Origin: Lingula anatina
Taxonomy: Eukaryota; Brachiopoda; Lingulata; Lingulida; Lingulidae
NCBI RefSeq assembly: GCF_001039355.2
Contig: NW_019774047.1
Span: 46,800 to 108,799 of the forward strand
Direction: 5' to 3'
Length of the DNA stretch: 62,000 bases
Part shown: piece after piece, positions 44,353 through 56,264 of the stretch
How the letters are laid out: each line of letters starts with the position of its first letter
Numbering within the stretch: the stretch's first letter is position 1
Program-made: the position numbers and the translations under genes
Notes under the pieces: generated by a model
Told to the model about the DNA's origin: nothing
Database searches by the model: none
What the model saw: only the letters and a program-made list of their open reading frames with translations

Positions 44353-47300
44353 ATGGCTGCTGATCTAGGCGTGCTGAACGACGATCTTCAGGAAAAAGTG
44401 AAGTCTTCTCGCATTCTTGTCGTTGGAGCAGGAGGAATCGGCTGCGAACTCCTAAAGAATTTAGTTCTCACTGGTTTTAAAGACATAGAAGTGGTAAGAA
44501 TGCTGTACATCCTAATAATTTCCTTTTTGATCAACCTCAAATCTCGCTTTGTGATACATATCATTGTGCGAGTTATAATTAACAAAGACAATGCCAGACT
44601 GGAGTATTAGTGACAAACAATAAAATGTAGAAACAAATTATTAGAGCTACTTATTTTAAACAGGAAATTTATGTTCCTGCTTATCGTTAGGTCGTAAGCA
44701 TTGTTTTTATCCCTTATATGATGAACTGTTTGAAAACACATACCTTATGTGATTGTCATTTACGATATTGATAGTAATTTGTGATAACTTTACAGCAACC
44801 AGGTGAAGCATAAAAATTAATGTGTTACCTGTTCAATTTCTGGTCTCTTTTATGTTCTATGTATGCTAGGCATCCATGAAAGATATAATTGCATATAACT
44901 GTTAAATGACAAGCAGCTAGCACACAGAGGGGGGTGTGACTGAAATGCGCAATACACTGCAATACAGCGCAACACAGCGCAATACACTTGATAACACAAG
45001 TCCAGTTGCAAGTAAACACAGGAAAGGGTAATCTCAAATAAAATAGGGTGATATAAAAGCAAAATATAGTACATAGTAATTAATATTGCTGATACAACTT
45101 GACAATTTTTTTATTGTTTGGTCAGCCGCCATGTTGGCGAGTAGCTCTTCTTGACCAGTAATATATCCAAGCCAGGAAACGAGATACTGTTTAGAATTGG
45201 ATGCGGTAGAATTTGCTTGGCCCTAGTGATCATTTGAGAGTTTGCTTCTGGTTGGAAACCATCCCAACTTACTTGGGATATATGTTAACAGTATTATGAG
45301 TAATTCAATTATAATGATCCATTTCAGATTGATCTTGATACCATAGATGTTAGCAATTTGAACCGCCAGTTTCTGTTCAGAAAGGAACATGTGGGAAAGT
45401 CCAAGGCACAGGTATGTAGTTTGTCCTCTAAAGTTATACTTCAGGTTCGTTGTTCTACATAACACTAAAGGTTTGAACTTTTTTAGTTGAGGGGGATACT
45501 TAAGCCATACAGTCTGCATAGGTACCCTTTGAGAGAGAGAGTCTTGTAGTCATGTAAGAGAGTCACCTATTAGAGCGCATTCAGAACAGCGGACTAATAG
45601 ATCTGCGGATCAAATATGGCGACCGACTGAAAAGCTTGCCGCTAAATGCCAAATTTGACACTGAATTGATTCCTCACAACAAGCATTCAAGTGTTAAAAC
45701 TTTGTTTTTCTTTGAACATTAATTATTGTTCTGTCATATTCAGGTTGCAAGAGAAAGTGCCTTAAAGTTTAATCCAGATGGAAAAATAAAAGCTTATCAT
45801 GATAGTGTGATGAGGTAAGGACAAAAGTATGAAAAACACTAAAAATGTTATTTTGCGTTAAATGCGAAGCTTGAAGATCTATATACATTGTTAAAAACCA
45901 AGTTAATCTGTAGCAGGTTAAAATTCATGATAAATAATTAATTAAGTCTGAAATTTTATACATTTATGATTCATGCCTAATTGCAAATGGCAATTCTTTC
46001 TGTTGTTTCCGTTGTTTGTGTTAGGATGTGCAAGTCAAGAGGTTAATCATGCACATACAAAATAATTGCCAAGTGCTTAGAATAATAGTTTTATGTAATG
46101 AAACATTTCCAATCAAGAACTGATTCATTAAAATATATATGCATTTACATAGTAAAATAAAGGTTCCTAGTGTGAAATTATACAAACCTGCATAAAATAT
46201 TTTGAAGAGATCATTTTAAATTATGTGTTGTCTTTTCAGCACGGAGTATGATACAGAGTTTTTCAAGCAGTTTGATGTGGTTCTGAATGCACTGGATAAC
46301 AGAGGTAGTGTCAACCCATTTTTGTGTGTTGCAGACATGCTGAAAACTTTTCAGAATGGCCAGACATTTGGACCGGCAGTAATGAAAAAATTGCCGAACC
46401 GAATGGATTTTTGTCGTACTGAAGACCACTCTCTTCGTTTGAGACAGATACTACAAGTACGATTAGGGTAGCTTACTATGTTTGTGAATGTGATAGGTTT
46501 GAAATGGAAGGGAAAAAAGCTTTGGGTTTCATATAATTTTATTAGTGAAGTATGTCCAATGATGACAGTAAATTCAAAATTGCAGCTCTTAAAACTCTTG
46601 TCAGTCCTTTGGACTGACCAAGTACTATTTTTTTCCGGTCCAGACAAATTTTCCCGGTCATGACCGATCGGACCGACAGTTTCAGCATGTCTGGTGTTGT
46701 TTGTTTTATTACAAAAAGAGGCTAATAAATTTATTAATCTGTACCTTAATTAGTGCACTGATTAATTGTTTCCAAACAAAATCTAGCTTTTTAGATTCAG
46801 AAACCCATTAGTTGCCCTACATTGTGTTTTGTCTGTACTCTGTTTGTCTGCCTGATTGTGTTTTGTCTGTTGGTCATAGGGAGTCACCATGATCTGTTTT
46901 CCTTACTCCAGCTGCGCGTAACCACGTGAACAGGATGTGTCTGGCTGCAGACAAACCACTGGTGGAAAGTGGGACAGCAGGTTATCTGGGACAGGTCACA
47001 GTCATTAAAAAGGTATGTGACTACTGGTGGAGAGTGGGACAGCAGGTTATCTGGGACAGGTCACAGTCATTAAAAAGGTATGTGACTATTGGTGGAGAGT
47101 GGGACAGCAGGTTATCTGGGACAGGTCACAGTCATTATAAAGGCATGTGACTACTGGTGGAGAGTGGGACAGCAGGTTATCTGGGACAGGTAACAGTCAT
47201 TTAAAATGTATGTGACTACCCCATCTCTTTTGGCAGGAAAACAGATGAGTGTTGGACATTTGAAAGTAGATCAGAATGCTGGAAAAAGATGTGAAGAACT

Positions 47301-50300
47301 GTACTATAGATAGCTTGTTCTTTTTATTTTTTTATTTTATTTACATTGTATTCTTGTTGCATTATTTTTGAAATAAAATTTTTTCCAGGGTTTGACTGAA
47401 TGCTATGAATGTCAGCCTAAACCACATCAGAAAACCTTCCCAGGATGCACCATTAGAAACACGCCCTCCGAGCCCATTCACTGCATCGTGTGGGCTAAAC
47501 ACTTGTTCAAGTAAGAAGAATAGAAACAATAAATCTGAGAAGAGCAGTGAAAAACAGTTGTCATATGATAAAAAAATTATTATTTTTCAAAAAGATTTCA
47601 TAACTTTGTTATAGTACGAACTTGAACTGTACTGACTAGCACACTTAGGAAATTTTTTGGCATTTTTTCATCGGTTCTAAATTAGGATGCTAAATGACAT
47701 CAGTAGACATCCAAGCTTTCAGCTGTAACTACAACATTGTTAAAATTGACTGTAGAAAACTTAAGTTAACTCACATTTGTTTAAATTTATATATTCTGTT
47801 AAAGTTTCAGTGAATTTGTTTTACATTGCAGCCAGTTATTTGGGGAGGCTGACCCAGATGAAGATGTTTCTCCAGATACAGAAGACCCAGAACTGGCAGG
47901 TAATGTTCAGATATGTGGAACAATGTATGTGACTGTGTGTGTGTGTGTGTGTGTGTGTACGTGTGTGTGTTTGTGTGTGTGTGTGCATGCATGTGTTTGT
48001 GCTATTGAAAACTACTGACTTAGTTATTTAAGAATCATAAAATATTGAAGTGAATTAATTTGGTCATATGCAAAGGTCATTCAGCCCTGAACTATTTTTT
48101 GACCAAGCCAAACAACAATTGTAGATTTACAGTATTTTACTTTGTTGTTGACATTAATCATGTTCTGATAAGTAAAGAATGGAGATCGTTTATACACATA
48201 CAAAAAACTTAAGTCTGGAATAACGTGTGTCAGAAGATAATGGCTAGGATCCAGATAAAATATATTTCCAGTAAAATATGCTTTTGCAAATTTGCTGCAA
48301 CTTTTTTTGGCTAAATATGTGATTGTTGTGAACCCTCAGTGACTAGCCAAAGTGCTTGTGAATATGAAGTATGTATACCATTAGGGGATGCTGGGAAGCA
48401 GGCATTACAAAGTGAAGCCAAAGAAGACACTGTAGGAGGAATAGAAAGGAAGTCAACAAGGATTTGGGCACAGGAGACAGGATATGACCCCATGAAAATA
48501 TTTAATAAGGTAAGTATCATGTGCAGGGCTTTTCTTAGGATTAGGGGTACAGGCCGTCCAAAAGTACCACCTGTAATTGCCTACAAAATTTCAGGGACTC
48601 CAAGTATGCCTAAGGCTGTCATATTTCAAAAAAAAAAATTATAAGACCTCCAGCCATCTTTGAAAATATAGGCCGTCCAGTGATGATGGTAGCCATCCAA
48701 ATGATGACTGGATGGTTCCATGGGGAAAACCCTTGATCATATGTGACATACACAACAGCATGGTATTAGGGACAGGCAGAAACAATCTTGTGGTCTGCAC
48801 CTATTGTTGAGTACTCCATTGACCTGCACATCCTTTATGAATGAAAAAATTAATTGCGTAATCAATAAAATTTTCTTTGTAAATACATTTGTAAGTCCTT
48901 TTTTCGAAGAATGGCATACATCACTTCTGTGTACACTTATGGTGAAACTGCAGTTACTAGCACAGGTAGTGGTAACATCAGTTCTAGGGAGGGATCCAGA
49001 GATATTTTCTGACAATCTTTTAAATTATCTTTGTTGATCTATCTTCCATTTTTGGCCGTCTTCCAACAGAAATATTTAGCTGCCCGTCGATGTAAACTTG
49101 AAAAATTCCGACAGTCTTACGGAAAACCCAGAAGATGGCCTTCATCCACCCCTTAGTTCAGTTCTAACAGGTCACTGTACTTTATTTAATAGTGGCTTCA
49201 TTTCAGTTCTAATAGGTCAGTGTACTTTATTGAGCCCAATTACCCGTGACATCAGTTTAGTTTTTATAGGTCATTGTACTTAATTGAATGCAAATAGCAG
49301 TGGCATTAGTTTAGTTTTTATAGGTCAGTATACTTTATTGAACGCAATTAGTAGTGGCATCACTTCAGTTCATATAGGCCAGTGTCACCCTGAGCTTCAG
49401 AGCTAACTTGACACTAACCTTTTCACTGTAGCCTATTTCCATCGTGTCAAGTAACCTCTGACCAGATTCGAGTGCCCCCGCCGCCCGCCAATCAAATTTA
49501 AAGCCCGCACTCAATGACTCATTGAACGATCTAGCCAATGAATGCGAACGAGTCAAANCCAGTGTACTTTATTGAGCACAATCAGTAATGGCATCAGTTT
49601 AGTTCTTATAGATCACTGTACTTTATTCAGCACAGTTAATAGCGGGATCAGTTCAAAGAAATGTTACATACATTTAAGCATCAATAACCTGCTAGACTGG
49701 TTATAATGCAGCCATTCACATTAATGTGATGAACTAATTTATTCTCATATTTGATTTCCAGTTATTTCGTGATGACATCCATTACTTGCTGTCTATGGAG
49801 AGTCTCTGGAAGAAGAGGAGACCGCCTGAGCCCTTGGACTTTGACAGTCTGCCAAATACAGGTACTTCAGGGGCGGATTCAGGATCATTTGAAGGGGGGT
49901 TCCGCAGAATATTTTTAGTTTTAACCAAATGCTTATCTCAGCAAATTAACGATGTACCGCTTAAAACCAACACAACATTTTCACACATTTTCTTAAGCCA
50001 GAGCAAATTGAAATATCTTTAACTTCTTTCTAAGTGCTAAAGTGTCCTGTGATATACACTGCCACAGTAGTTCCTATGTACTTTGAATTTATTACTGTAG
50101 GTGGCAGTTCAGACAATATGAACCTCATCCATGACCAGAGGATATGGAGTGTTCAGGAATGTGCTGATATATTTAAACAGAGCGTAGACTTGTTGAAATC
50201 TGAACTGCAGAAACAAGGGGATGCAGGAATCCTGGTTTGGGATAAGGTGAATAAAAAAACATAACCCTTGAGACTGCTTTTATGTGACATCAGAAAATAG

Positions 50301-52958
50301 AAATTCCAATCATGTGAACAAGCTGTCATAAGAAGGTCTTCAAATTGTGTAAATTTATGTAAATTTTGATTTCAGGTTTCATTCTCTCTTTTTGAAGGAC
50401 ATGTAATTAATATAAACAGTATACAATATATGGCATAACACATTTAAAATGTTTTTTTATAAACAAACCATAATATATATTATTATTGTGAAATATGGGC
50501 AAAATATTACAGCATTTCTTTTAATGATTTATTTTTTAAGGTGTAGGAGAGATGTGCACTAATTATTTAAAGACGATTTATTCATTTGTTATCCAAAATA
50601 GAAGATATAATTTTACTTTGTTTAATAAGTGGAATGATATATCAGAGCGAGAGAGTCGCCTGGAATGTCAGAACAAGTACCACACGTAGGAGTTGGATTA
50701 GTATGAGCATCAAGGAGTCCATTTAGCCATATTACAATTATTGAATATACGGCTTAATTAATTGATTGATTTTTATCATTTTTCTGAATTTTTGTTTCAC
50801 TTTCTTTTTTGTCTCTAGGATGAGCCTGCAGCCATGGACTTCGTGACAGCAGCAGCTAACATCAGGGCCTACATCTTTGGTATTCCTATCAAATCTAGGT
50901 TTGATATCAAATGTAAATAACATCTTTTGTGTATTTTCTGTTTATGATTTTTGGTGACTAAAACCCCCTTTACACTGGACGGGGCCCTTTCTTTGTCCTT
51001 TATGTGATCATGAAACTGGCATTGCTGTGGTTATAGAAAAGAGGCACAAGCATTGCTTTGCTTGTAGAATGAATGCTCAATGATTGGCCAGTTGTTGGCA
51101 CGTGAAGTATTATAATTTTTTTTTACTCTCAAACAGGGCCGTGTCCAGTCTAAAGGGGGCTTATATGAAATCTGCACGTCATTGAATAATCAAGTGATCA
51201 CCAGATACAATTTTTTGAAAGATCATTTTGTAAATGTGGATACTTGATTGGTGGAATTTGAAGTATTTGGTGAAATATAGCATTTCAAACATGTTTCAAA
51301 ATGTCTTTGATCCTTGAAAAAGTAACAAAAAATTCTAACACAAAGCTAGGGGCTAGGTAACTAATTAAAAGTTACTAGGTTTGAAATCTTTGTTTAATGT
51401 TGACATTTAAAATGAACTTTTTTATTTCAGCTATGGCTGGCAATATTATACCTGCCATTGCCACTACAAATGCCATCATAGCAGGGCTGCTTGTCATGGA
51501 GGCGTTAAAAATCCTCTCTGGAAATATTAATGACTGCCGAACGGTGAGAAAATACAAAAAGTAGACTGTAAAAAAGCATTGTTATCAACATTTGCCTCTC
51601 AATATTAAGCATTGACAGTTGAAACTAATGCAAAACAAAAAAGTAAATGTAATTTCGAGAGTTTTGAAGTATCTACGTGAACATTTGGTCACCATGTAAT
51701 TTTTTTAAAAAGGCTGAAATAGCATATATCAAATTGACATGTACAGAACAAACTTTGTCATTTTTGGCTCTTTAAAGTAAAGAGTACATAATGAATCTTG
51801 TTTGAAACGGCCTTAAAAATTAAAATTTATGAAAAAAAATATTATCAAAGTAGCAGAAGAACTTAAAACATAAGGTTGGAAATAAGATACTGATGTTGAG
51901 TTTTTTTTTCAATTTATCATTAATATGTTTAGAAAATGGAAGAAAAAAAATCAGTCTGGTTTTCTTCAGGTCTACCTCAACAGACATCCTAACTCCAGAA
52001 AGAAGCTGCTTGTTCCTTGTATGCTGGACCCCCCAAATCCAAAATGTTATGTCTGCTCCTCCAAACCAGAGGTCACCGTCAAGGTCAACACCACCTCCAT
52101 GACAGTCAAATCTCTGGAGGACAAAGTAAGTACCAGACTCCATTCTTACACAGTTAGAGCACATTCAGAACAGCTGACTAAGAGATCGGTGGATCAAATA
52201 TGGTTACTAATTTAAAAGTTTGCTGTTTAATTTCTGATTAGACACTAAATAGATTCCCAACGGGGATTTAACAACAAGCATTCAAAGGGGTCGGCCATAT
52301 TTGATCTGTGGATCTATTAGTCCGCTGTTCTGAATGTATTTGAATGTGTGATTTGATTATAAATTCGTTAGGTTATAATTTTTGTATTTTTTGTTTCATT
52401 TTATTTATTATGTGTGTATGTTCAAAAATATCAGTAATATCTAAATATTACTGGAAAAATATAACAAATTGCCTAAAAACTTTATAGAATGCTTTTAATT
52501 TTCCTTGTGAATGCTGCTTGATTTAAAGTCTTAGTCTCAAGTTGCCTTTTAAATGACTGTATTTTTGCAGGTTATAAAAGGACAGTTTGGGTTGGTTGCA
52601 CCAGATGTAGAGTTAGATGATGGAAAAGGTACGTACACATGATTTGGAAAGAGGACCAAAAAGTGTAAAGTAGTTTATTTTCCAAAACAGCAGGTTCTGT
52701 CTTTCTGAAGAATCAAATTCTATACGTTTAAAAGTAACAAACTGTAGTAAAACTTACATATTTGGAAACTTTTAAAAACATTTTCAAAGCCATATTTTTC
52801 TGTCTTGCAGGGACAATTATTATATCCAGTGAGGAGGGGGAGACAGAAGGTGAGGTGGCGCATATGGGAAAGATATGACAGTTCAGGGTTGCCATTAGTG
52901 CACCCCTTTGAAACTTAAGACAAGTATTATATGCTTTTGTTTCTGTGTGGGAATTTAG

Positions 52959-52989
<31 letters not shown>

Positions 52990-53405
52990 AAAAAAAAAGA
53001 AAAAAATAAATAATAATAAATAAATAAATAAATAAATAAATTAGATAATAATAATAGGGTGAAATTCTGGTTGAATTGATATTTCCCTTTTTACACTACA
53101 AATAAAACCTTTTTTCACAATAATAGTGTTTTTAGCTTAATTTCAACATGTTTTCATATTTGGGACTTGTTTATCCAGCTGTTAAAGAAAATGTAAAAAA
53201 AAATCATTCACCCAGATTGAGATGGTAACACATTGTATATGCTGTCATATTTTATTTTCAGAGAATGCTGCAAAACCCTTAAGTTTCTTTGGAATCAAGA
53301 ACGGCAGTCGTATTAAATGTGATGATTTCTTGCAGGAATATAATCTCAATATAACTCTCCTTCATGTGTAAGTGACATTTTTTTGTCATCATTAGAATTA
53401 AGACG

Positions 53406-53450
<45 letters not shown>

Positions 53451-54854
53451 ATGTATACACCTGTTGATTTGCCAAGCCAAGTATGGAAAATAGTAAAACA
53501 GATGTTTCATGTTCTGGTTCATGATTGATTGAAAAAATATTACAGTACAACTACATTAGCTTCATGTTTCACAAAACATTTAGACCTCTTTTCATTTCAA
53601 ATATTATGAAATATCAGTCTGTTATTTTGTCCAAAGTGATGATTCAAATCACTCTATTATGAAATGTCTAGTCTTTTGTTTTGTCCAAAGGGTTGATTCA
53701 AAACGCTCACGCTCAAGCTAGCCAAAAAAGAAAACAAAAAACAAAAAAAATTTCTGCTAAAAAACAAATTTTGGTAAGTAAACATGCAAGTTAAGTAATT
53801 AAAACAAAACGTGTCCACTGGATTGTGTAGGTATTAGCTACCTTTGTCTCCTGAACTTAGGCTGTCATGAACAAACATTTTATTTTCATTTTGAAAAAAA
53901 AAATTATGTAACGCTATTAGATAAAAACCCACCAATCTTTCCATTTTCTTCAACAGAGATAAACTAGAAGAAGAGAAGGAGTTTGAAGTAGTAGGAGATG
54001 TCTCTGAAGTGCAAGCCAGAGCTGCTGAGGCATCTGCAGCAGCAGCAGCAGCAGCCACAACTGTGTCATCCTTTACTCCATCCAACACAGCTCCTGATAA
54101 TAGTGCTTCAAACAATGGTCAGGGCCAAAGTAAGACTACCAGACTGAGTATAATTTAAGACTCGGGGGGGGGCCCAGTTTCATCAACATTTGATAGCACT
54201 ATCCTCTGGATAACACTATCTATTGGATGAAATTGTTTCCTCCAGATGGTCAGTTATCCTGTGGTCAGTAATGTTTTCTAAATGCTAGAAACTTTTTTGT
54301 CTCAGATATTGTTATCCAATGGTAAAAAAAGGCTGCTATCCTCAGGATATATGTCCAGAGAATAAAATTTTATCCAATGGATAGTGTTATCCATAGAATA
54401 ATGCTATTCAGTGTTGATGAAACTTGGCCCTGGCAGGATTTTAGTAAATAAAATGTGTATTCCAGTGAAAGTTGATTTGATATTTCATCTTATGATTTGT
54501 TTTCAATGATTTGTTTACAAGTGAATGCTTAATGACCATTGTACTGAACTGTATAACCATTTTTCTTAATTTTTTCCCAATAAATCATTCAAAACAAGCT
54601 AAATTTATAGTTATTAATAACATGTCCATGGAAAATGAATATAAGATTAATGTCTCATTTTTTTACCAGCAGAGATTGATGATGAAGACGATTTAGAAAT
54701 TATTGAAGATGAGGAAGAGGAAATGATTGTTGAAACAAGTGCTATATCTCGGAAACGTAAGGCAGATGAGGTGGAAGAACCAGCTTCGAAAAAAGCCAGA
54801 AAGTTGAACAGTGAACAAGTTAACGAAGATGATGACGCTATTGTGGTCCTATAA
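44353..54854 (+). CDS. UBA2: SUMO-activating enzyme subunit 2, 18 exons, 663 aa
   Basis: Catalytic subunit of the heterodimeric SUMO E1 (with SAE1): adenylates SUMO, holds it as a thioester and passes it to UBC9, mainly in the nucleus. Exons: 44353-44493, 45328-45411, 45744-45814, 46240-46304, 46912-47012, 47389-47510, 47832-47899, 48340-48509, 49762-49861, 50101-50246, 50819-50912, 51431-51543, 51970-52125, 52571-52628, 52811-52849, 53262-53367, 53957-54129, 54670-54854. All are in phase; 663 codons plus stop (human 640). The ATP-binding GAGGIG is at residues 25-30. The catalytic Cys is near 174 in [13 protein letters not shown]. Zinc-binding pairs are ECYECQ and CYVC. The second adenylation block is [14 protein letters not shown]. 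The ubiquitin-fold domain runs from about residue 440 to FEVVGDV. The tail is acidic with basic nuclear signals (RKRK, KKARK) and ends DDDAIVVL. The ATG sits in ACCGGAAAATGGCTGC. The last acceptor is CAGCAG, so 3-nt alternative splicing is possible. Confidence 0.96.
45572..45682. mobile_element. MITE, family A, truncated, in UBA2 intron 2
   Basis: Only the left half is recognisable: TTAGAGCGCATTCAGAACAG, ACTAATAGATCTGCGGATC, AAATATGGCGACCG, AAGCTTGCCGCTAAATGCC, ending near ACAAGCATTCAAGTG. The right inverted repeat is missing. Confidence 0.65.
46332..46693. mobile_element. MITE, family F (CAGACATGCTGAAA ends), in UBA2 intron 4
   Basis: Inverted ends CAGACATGCTGAAA and TTTCAGCATGTCTG, flanked by direct GTGTTG. 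The element starts 27 bp after the exon 4 donor. Internal CCAGACATTTGGACCGGC and CCGGTCCAGACAAATT mirror each other. Confidence 0.7.
46958..47217. repeat. 65-bp tandem repeat (4 copies) containing the UBA2 exon 5 end and its donor
   Basis: Copies start at 46958, 47023, 47088 and 47153 (ACTGGTGGAAAGTGGGACAG and close variants). The first is coding and ends at the true donor AAG|GTATGTG (47013). The others repeat the last 55 exon bases and a donor-like site: AG|GTATGTG at 47078, AG|GCATGTG at 47143, AAT|GTATGTG at 47208. Because 65 is not a multiple of three, use of the second donor would shift the frame. Confidence 0.92.
48524..48735. mobile_element. MITE, family D (CAGGGCTTTTC ends), in UBA2 intron 8
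   Basis: Starts CAGGGCTTTTCTTAGGATT 14 bp after the exon 8 donor and ends GGGGAAAACCCTTG. Flanking 8-mers ATCATGTG and ATCATATG differ at one base, fitting an 8-bp hAT-type target duplication. Confidence 0.75.
48984..49157. mobile_element. MITE, family C, degenerate copy, in UBA2 intron 8
   Basis: Contains CAGAGATATTTTCTGACAATC, AATTATCTTTGTTGATCTA, GCCGTCTTCCAACAGAAATA and AACCCAGAAGATGGCC in the same order as the 56433 copy. Ends are mutated (CTAGGGAGG, CCACCCCTTAG). Confidence 0.6.
49149..49650. repeat. 61- to 62-bp minisatellite, about 6 copies, interrupted by an insertion
   Basis: Degenerate units of the type TAGGTCAGTGTACTTTATTG followed by AG(T/C)AGTGGCATCAGTTTAG. The array is broken by about 170 bp of unrelated, GC-richer sequence (49388-49557), with CCAGTG at both junctions and an N at the right one. 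Confidence 0.7.
49388..49558. mobile_element. Unidentified insertion in the minisatellite
   Basis: About 170 bp with no similarity to the surrounding repeat (includes GCCCCCGCCGCCCGCCAATC). It is bounded by CCAGTG on the left (49381-49386) and, after the N at 49558, CCAGTG on the right. This looks like a target duplication around an insertion whose far end may be lost at the N. Confidence 0.45.
52152..52338. mobile_element. MITE, family A, in UBA2 intron 13
   Basis: About 187 bp: GTTAGAGCACATTCAGAACA at the left, GTCGGCCATATTTGATCTGT and CTGTTCTGAATGT at the right. Internal TTGCTGTTTAATTTCTGATT and GATTCCCAACGGGGATT match the copy at 2562. It begins 27 bp after the exon 13 donor. Confidence 0.75.
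52956..53042. repeat. Poly(C)-poly(A)-(AAAT)n tract in UBA2 intron 15
   Basis: About 20 C, then about 20 A, then AAAT repeats. The C-then-A order matches the tract at 541-575. Confidence 0.95.
53406..53447. repeat. (CG)n-(CA)n microsatellite in UBA2 intron 16
   Basis: A short CGCG run followed by about 32 bp of CA repeats. Confidence 0.95.
54171..54430. mobile_element. MITE, family E (GGCCCAGTTTCATCAACA ends), in UBA2 intron 17
   Basis: 260 bp with inverted ends GGCCCAGTTTCATCAACA and TGTTGATGAAACTTGGCCC. The interior carries several small inverted motifs (TATCCTCTGGATA, TATCCAATGGATA, ATCCTCAGGATAT), so the element can fold into a branched structure. Confidence 0.85.
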
Positions 54855-56264
54855 CCAGTATGAACTAGAAATGTTATAGACTACAGAAAGATGATTAATT
54901 TTATATTTAAAAGTAACATTCTACAAGGACGTTTGTCGAATGGGGGGATGTAGACTGAAGTAAATAAAAATATATTAAAACTTCTATCAGATATTTTCTT
55001 TTCCAAATGATGGGCTTTAAATATGACAAACCAAAAGATATTTTTAATTTGAGCAGAAGGTTTGTCTGCCAGTATTAAGGTATGTAGGTTAGGTAGATTT
55101 TTCCCATTTCAAAGTATTAGAACAACTGTGCAAAACTGAATGTTATTATGAAAGTTTTTAATGAGGGCGTTCAGCCATTACCACTGTACTTGTGCAGTCT
55201 GATACATGATGGCATCACTTTGTCAAGAACTATATTTTCTTTGTTGCAATAATGATGACAGTTAAATGGTGAAATTATTAGAAATCTCAGTCTTTTTGAA
55301 CTCGAATAAAGAGACCATCTCCATTCTGTGAAAGCCACTTGTACAGTGTATTGTTCTCTGGTCTTTGATGTAGTTCTGGTCAGAGAACAAAATTATTTGT
55401 CATTTCCCATTTCTTTTGATCAAAAGGATGGGGGATTCCACAAGCAGGCATTTAATTCATAGATTTATATGCAATGCACAACTGTGTTTTAAACAGAAAA
55501 AAAAATTCCTGATCTCCCTTCTTTACCACCATCAACCTTATCCAAACCTGCAGAGAAAATTAATTGAGATCCGTAAACCAGCTTTTGAGCTCTTTATTTG
55601 CAATTAGTACCATAAGAAATTAAAGTCAGAAAAGATGATTTTGAACACTTTCTACTGAACTCCATACAGCAGCCATTCAGAATGATCTGAGCATACACTT
55701 TTACAAAGTGGATACTCAACCTCCACAAAACTCGGTTTGCAATAATGGTATTTTGGCATTTTTTGTGAAATCTCTATTTTTTCATCATAAGTGATGGTAA
55801 GAGTTTATCTTCATTAAGTTCCATTTCAGTTTACTGTAACCACAGCATTACTGTAACTAAAATTCATGCTTTTAAGCAGAATGCAATGCTTTGTATATGT
55901 CTCTGTACACTGTTCTTAAAAGCTTGTATTTTCAGAAAAAAACCTTTTGCGTTTCATTCTCTCTTTTTAACAAACATCTTTGAATGAAACGTTTGAATAT
56001 ATATCCGATTCTGGTCACAAAACTGCACATACACAGTACAGAAAGGCTAATTCTACTTAAGCACTGACATCTGGAAACCAAAACTAATAAAAAAAAAAAA
56101 AACTTATTTTCAAAGGGATTCCATGTTTTACCTTATTTTATAATAAGGATTTCTGTGGATTTTTTGTTAAATTCGCCTGATTCTGAAACTGCAAATTCAA
56201 CTTAAAAGATGTGAAGGTCAGGCAGAACAGTGCCACAAATAGACAACAGGCAAATAAAACATCT
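54855..56264. other. UBA2 3' UTR and intergenic DNA
   Basis: AATAAA at about 54963 is a likely UBA2 poly(A) signal. Beyond it I see no exon. The next gene reaches its stop at 56265 from the other strand, so UBA2 and that gene converge. Confidence 0.55.

Noticed and set aside
46926-47150. Continuous ORF through the UBA2 65-bp repeats, as if the exon were longer
   Set aside because: Conserved UBA2 sequence requires splicing after IKK at 47012 directly to GLTECYEC at 47389; the rest is a frame-shifted repeat.
46958-47217. CRISPR-like or regularly spaced array
   Set aside because: Units are contiguous, have no spacers and overlap a eukaryotic exon.
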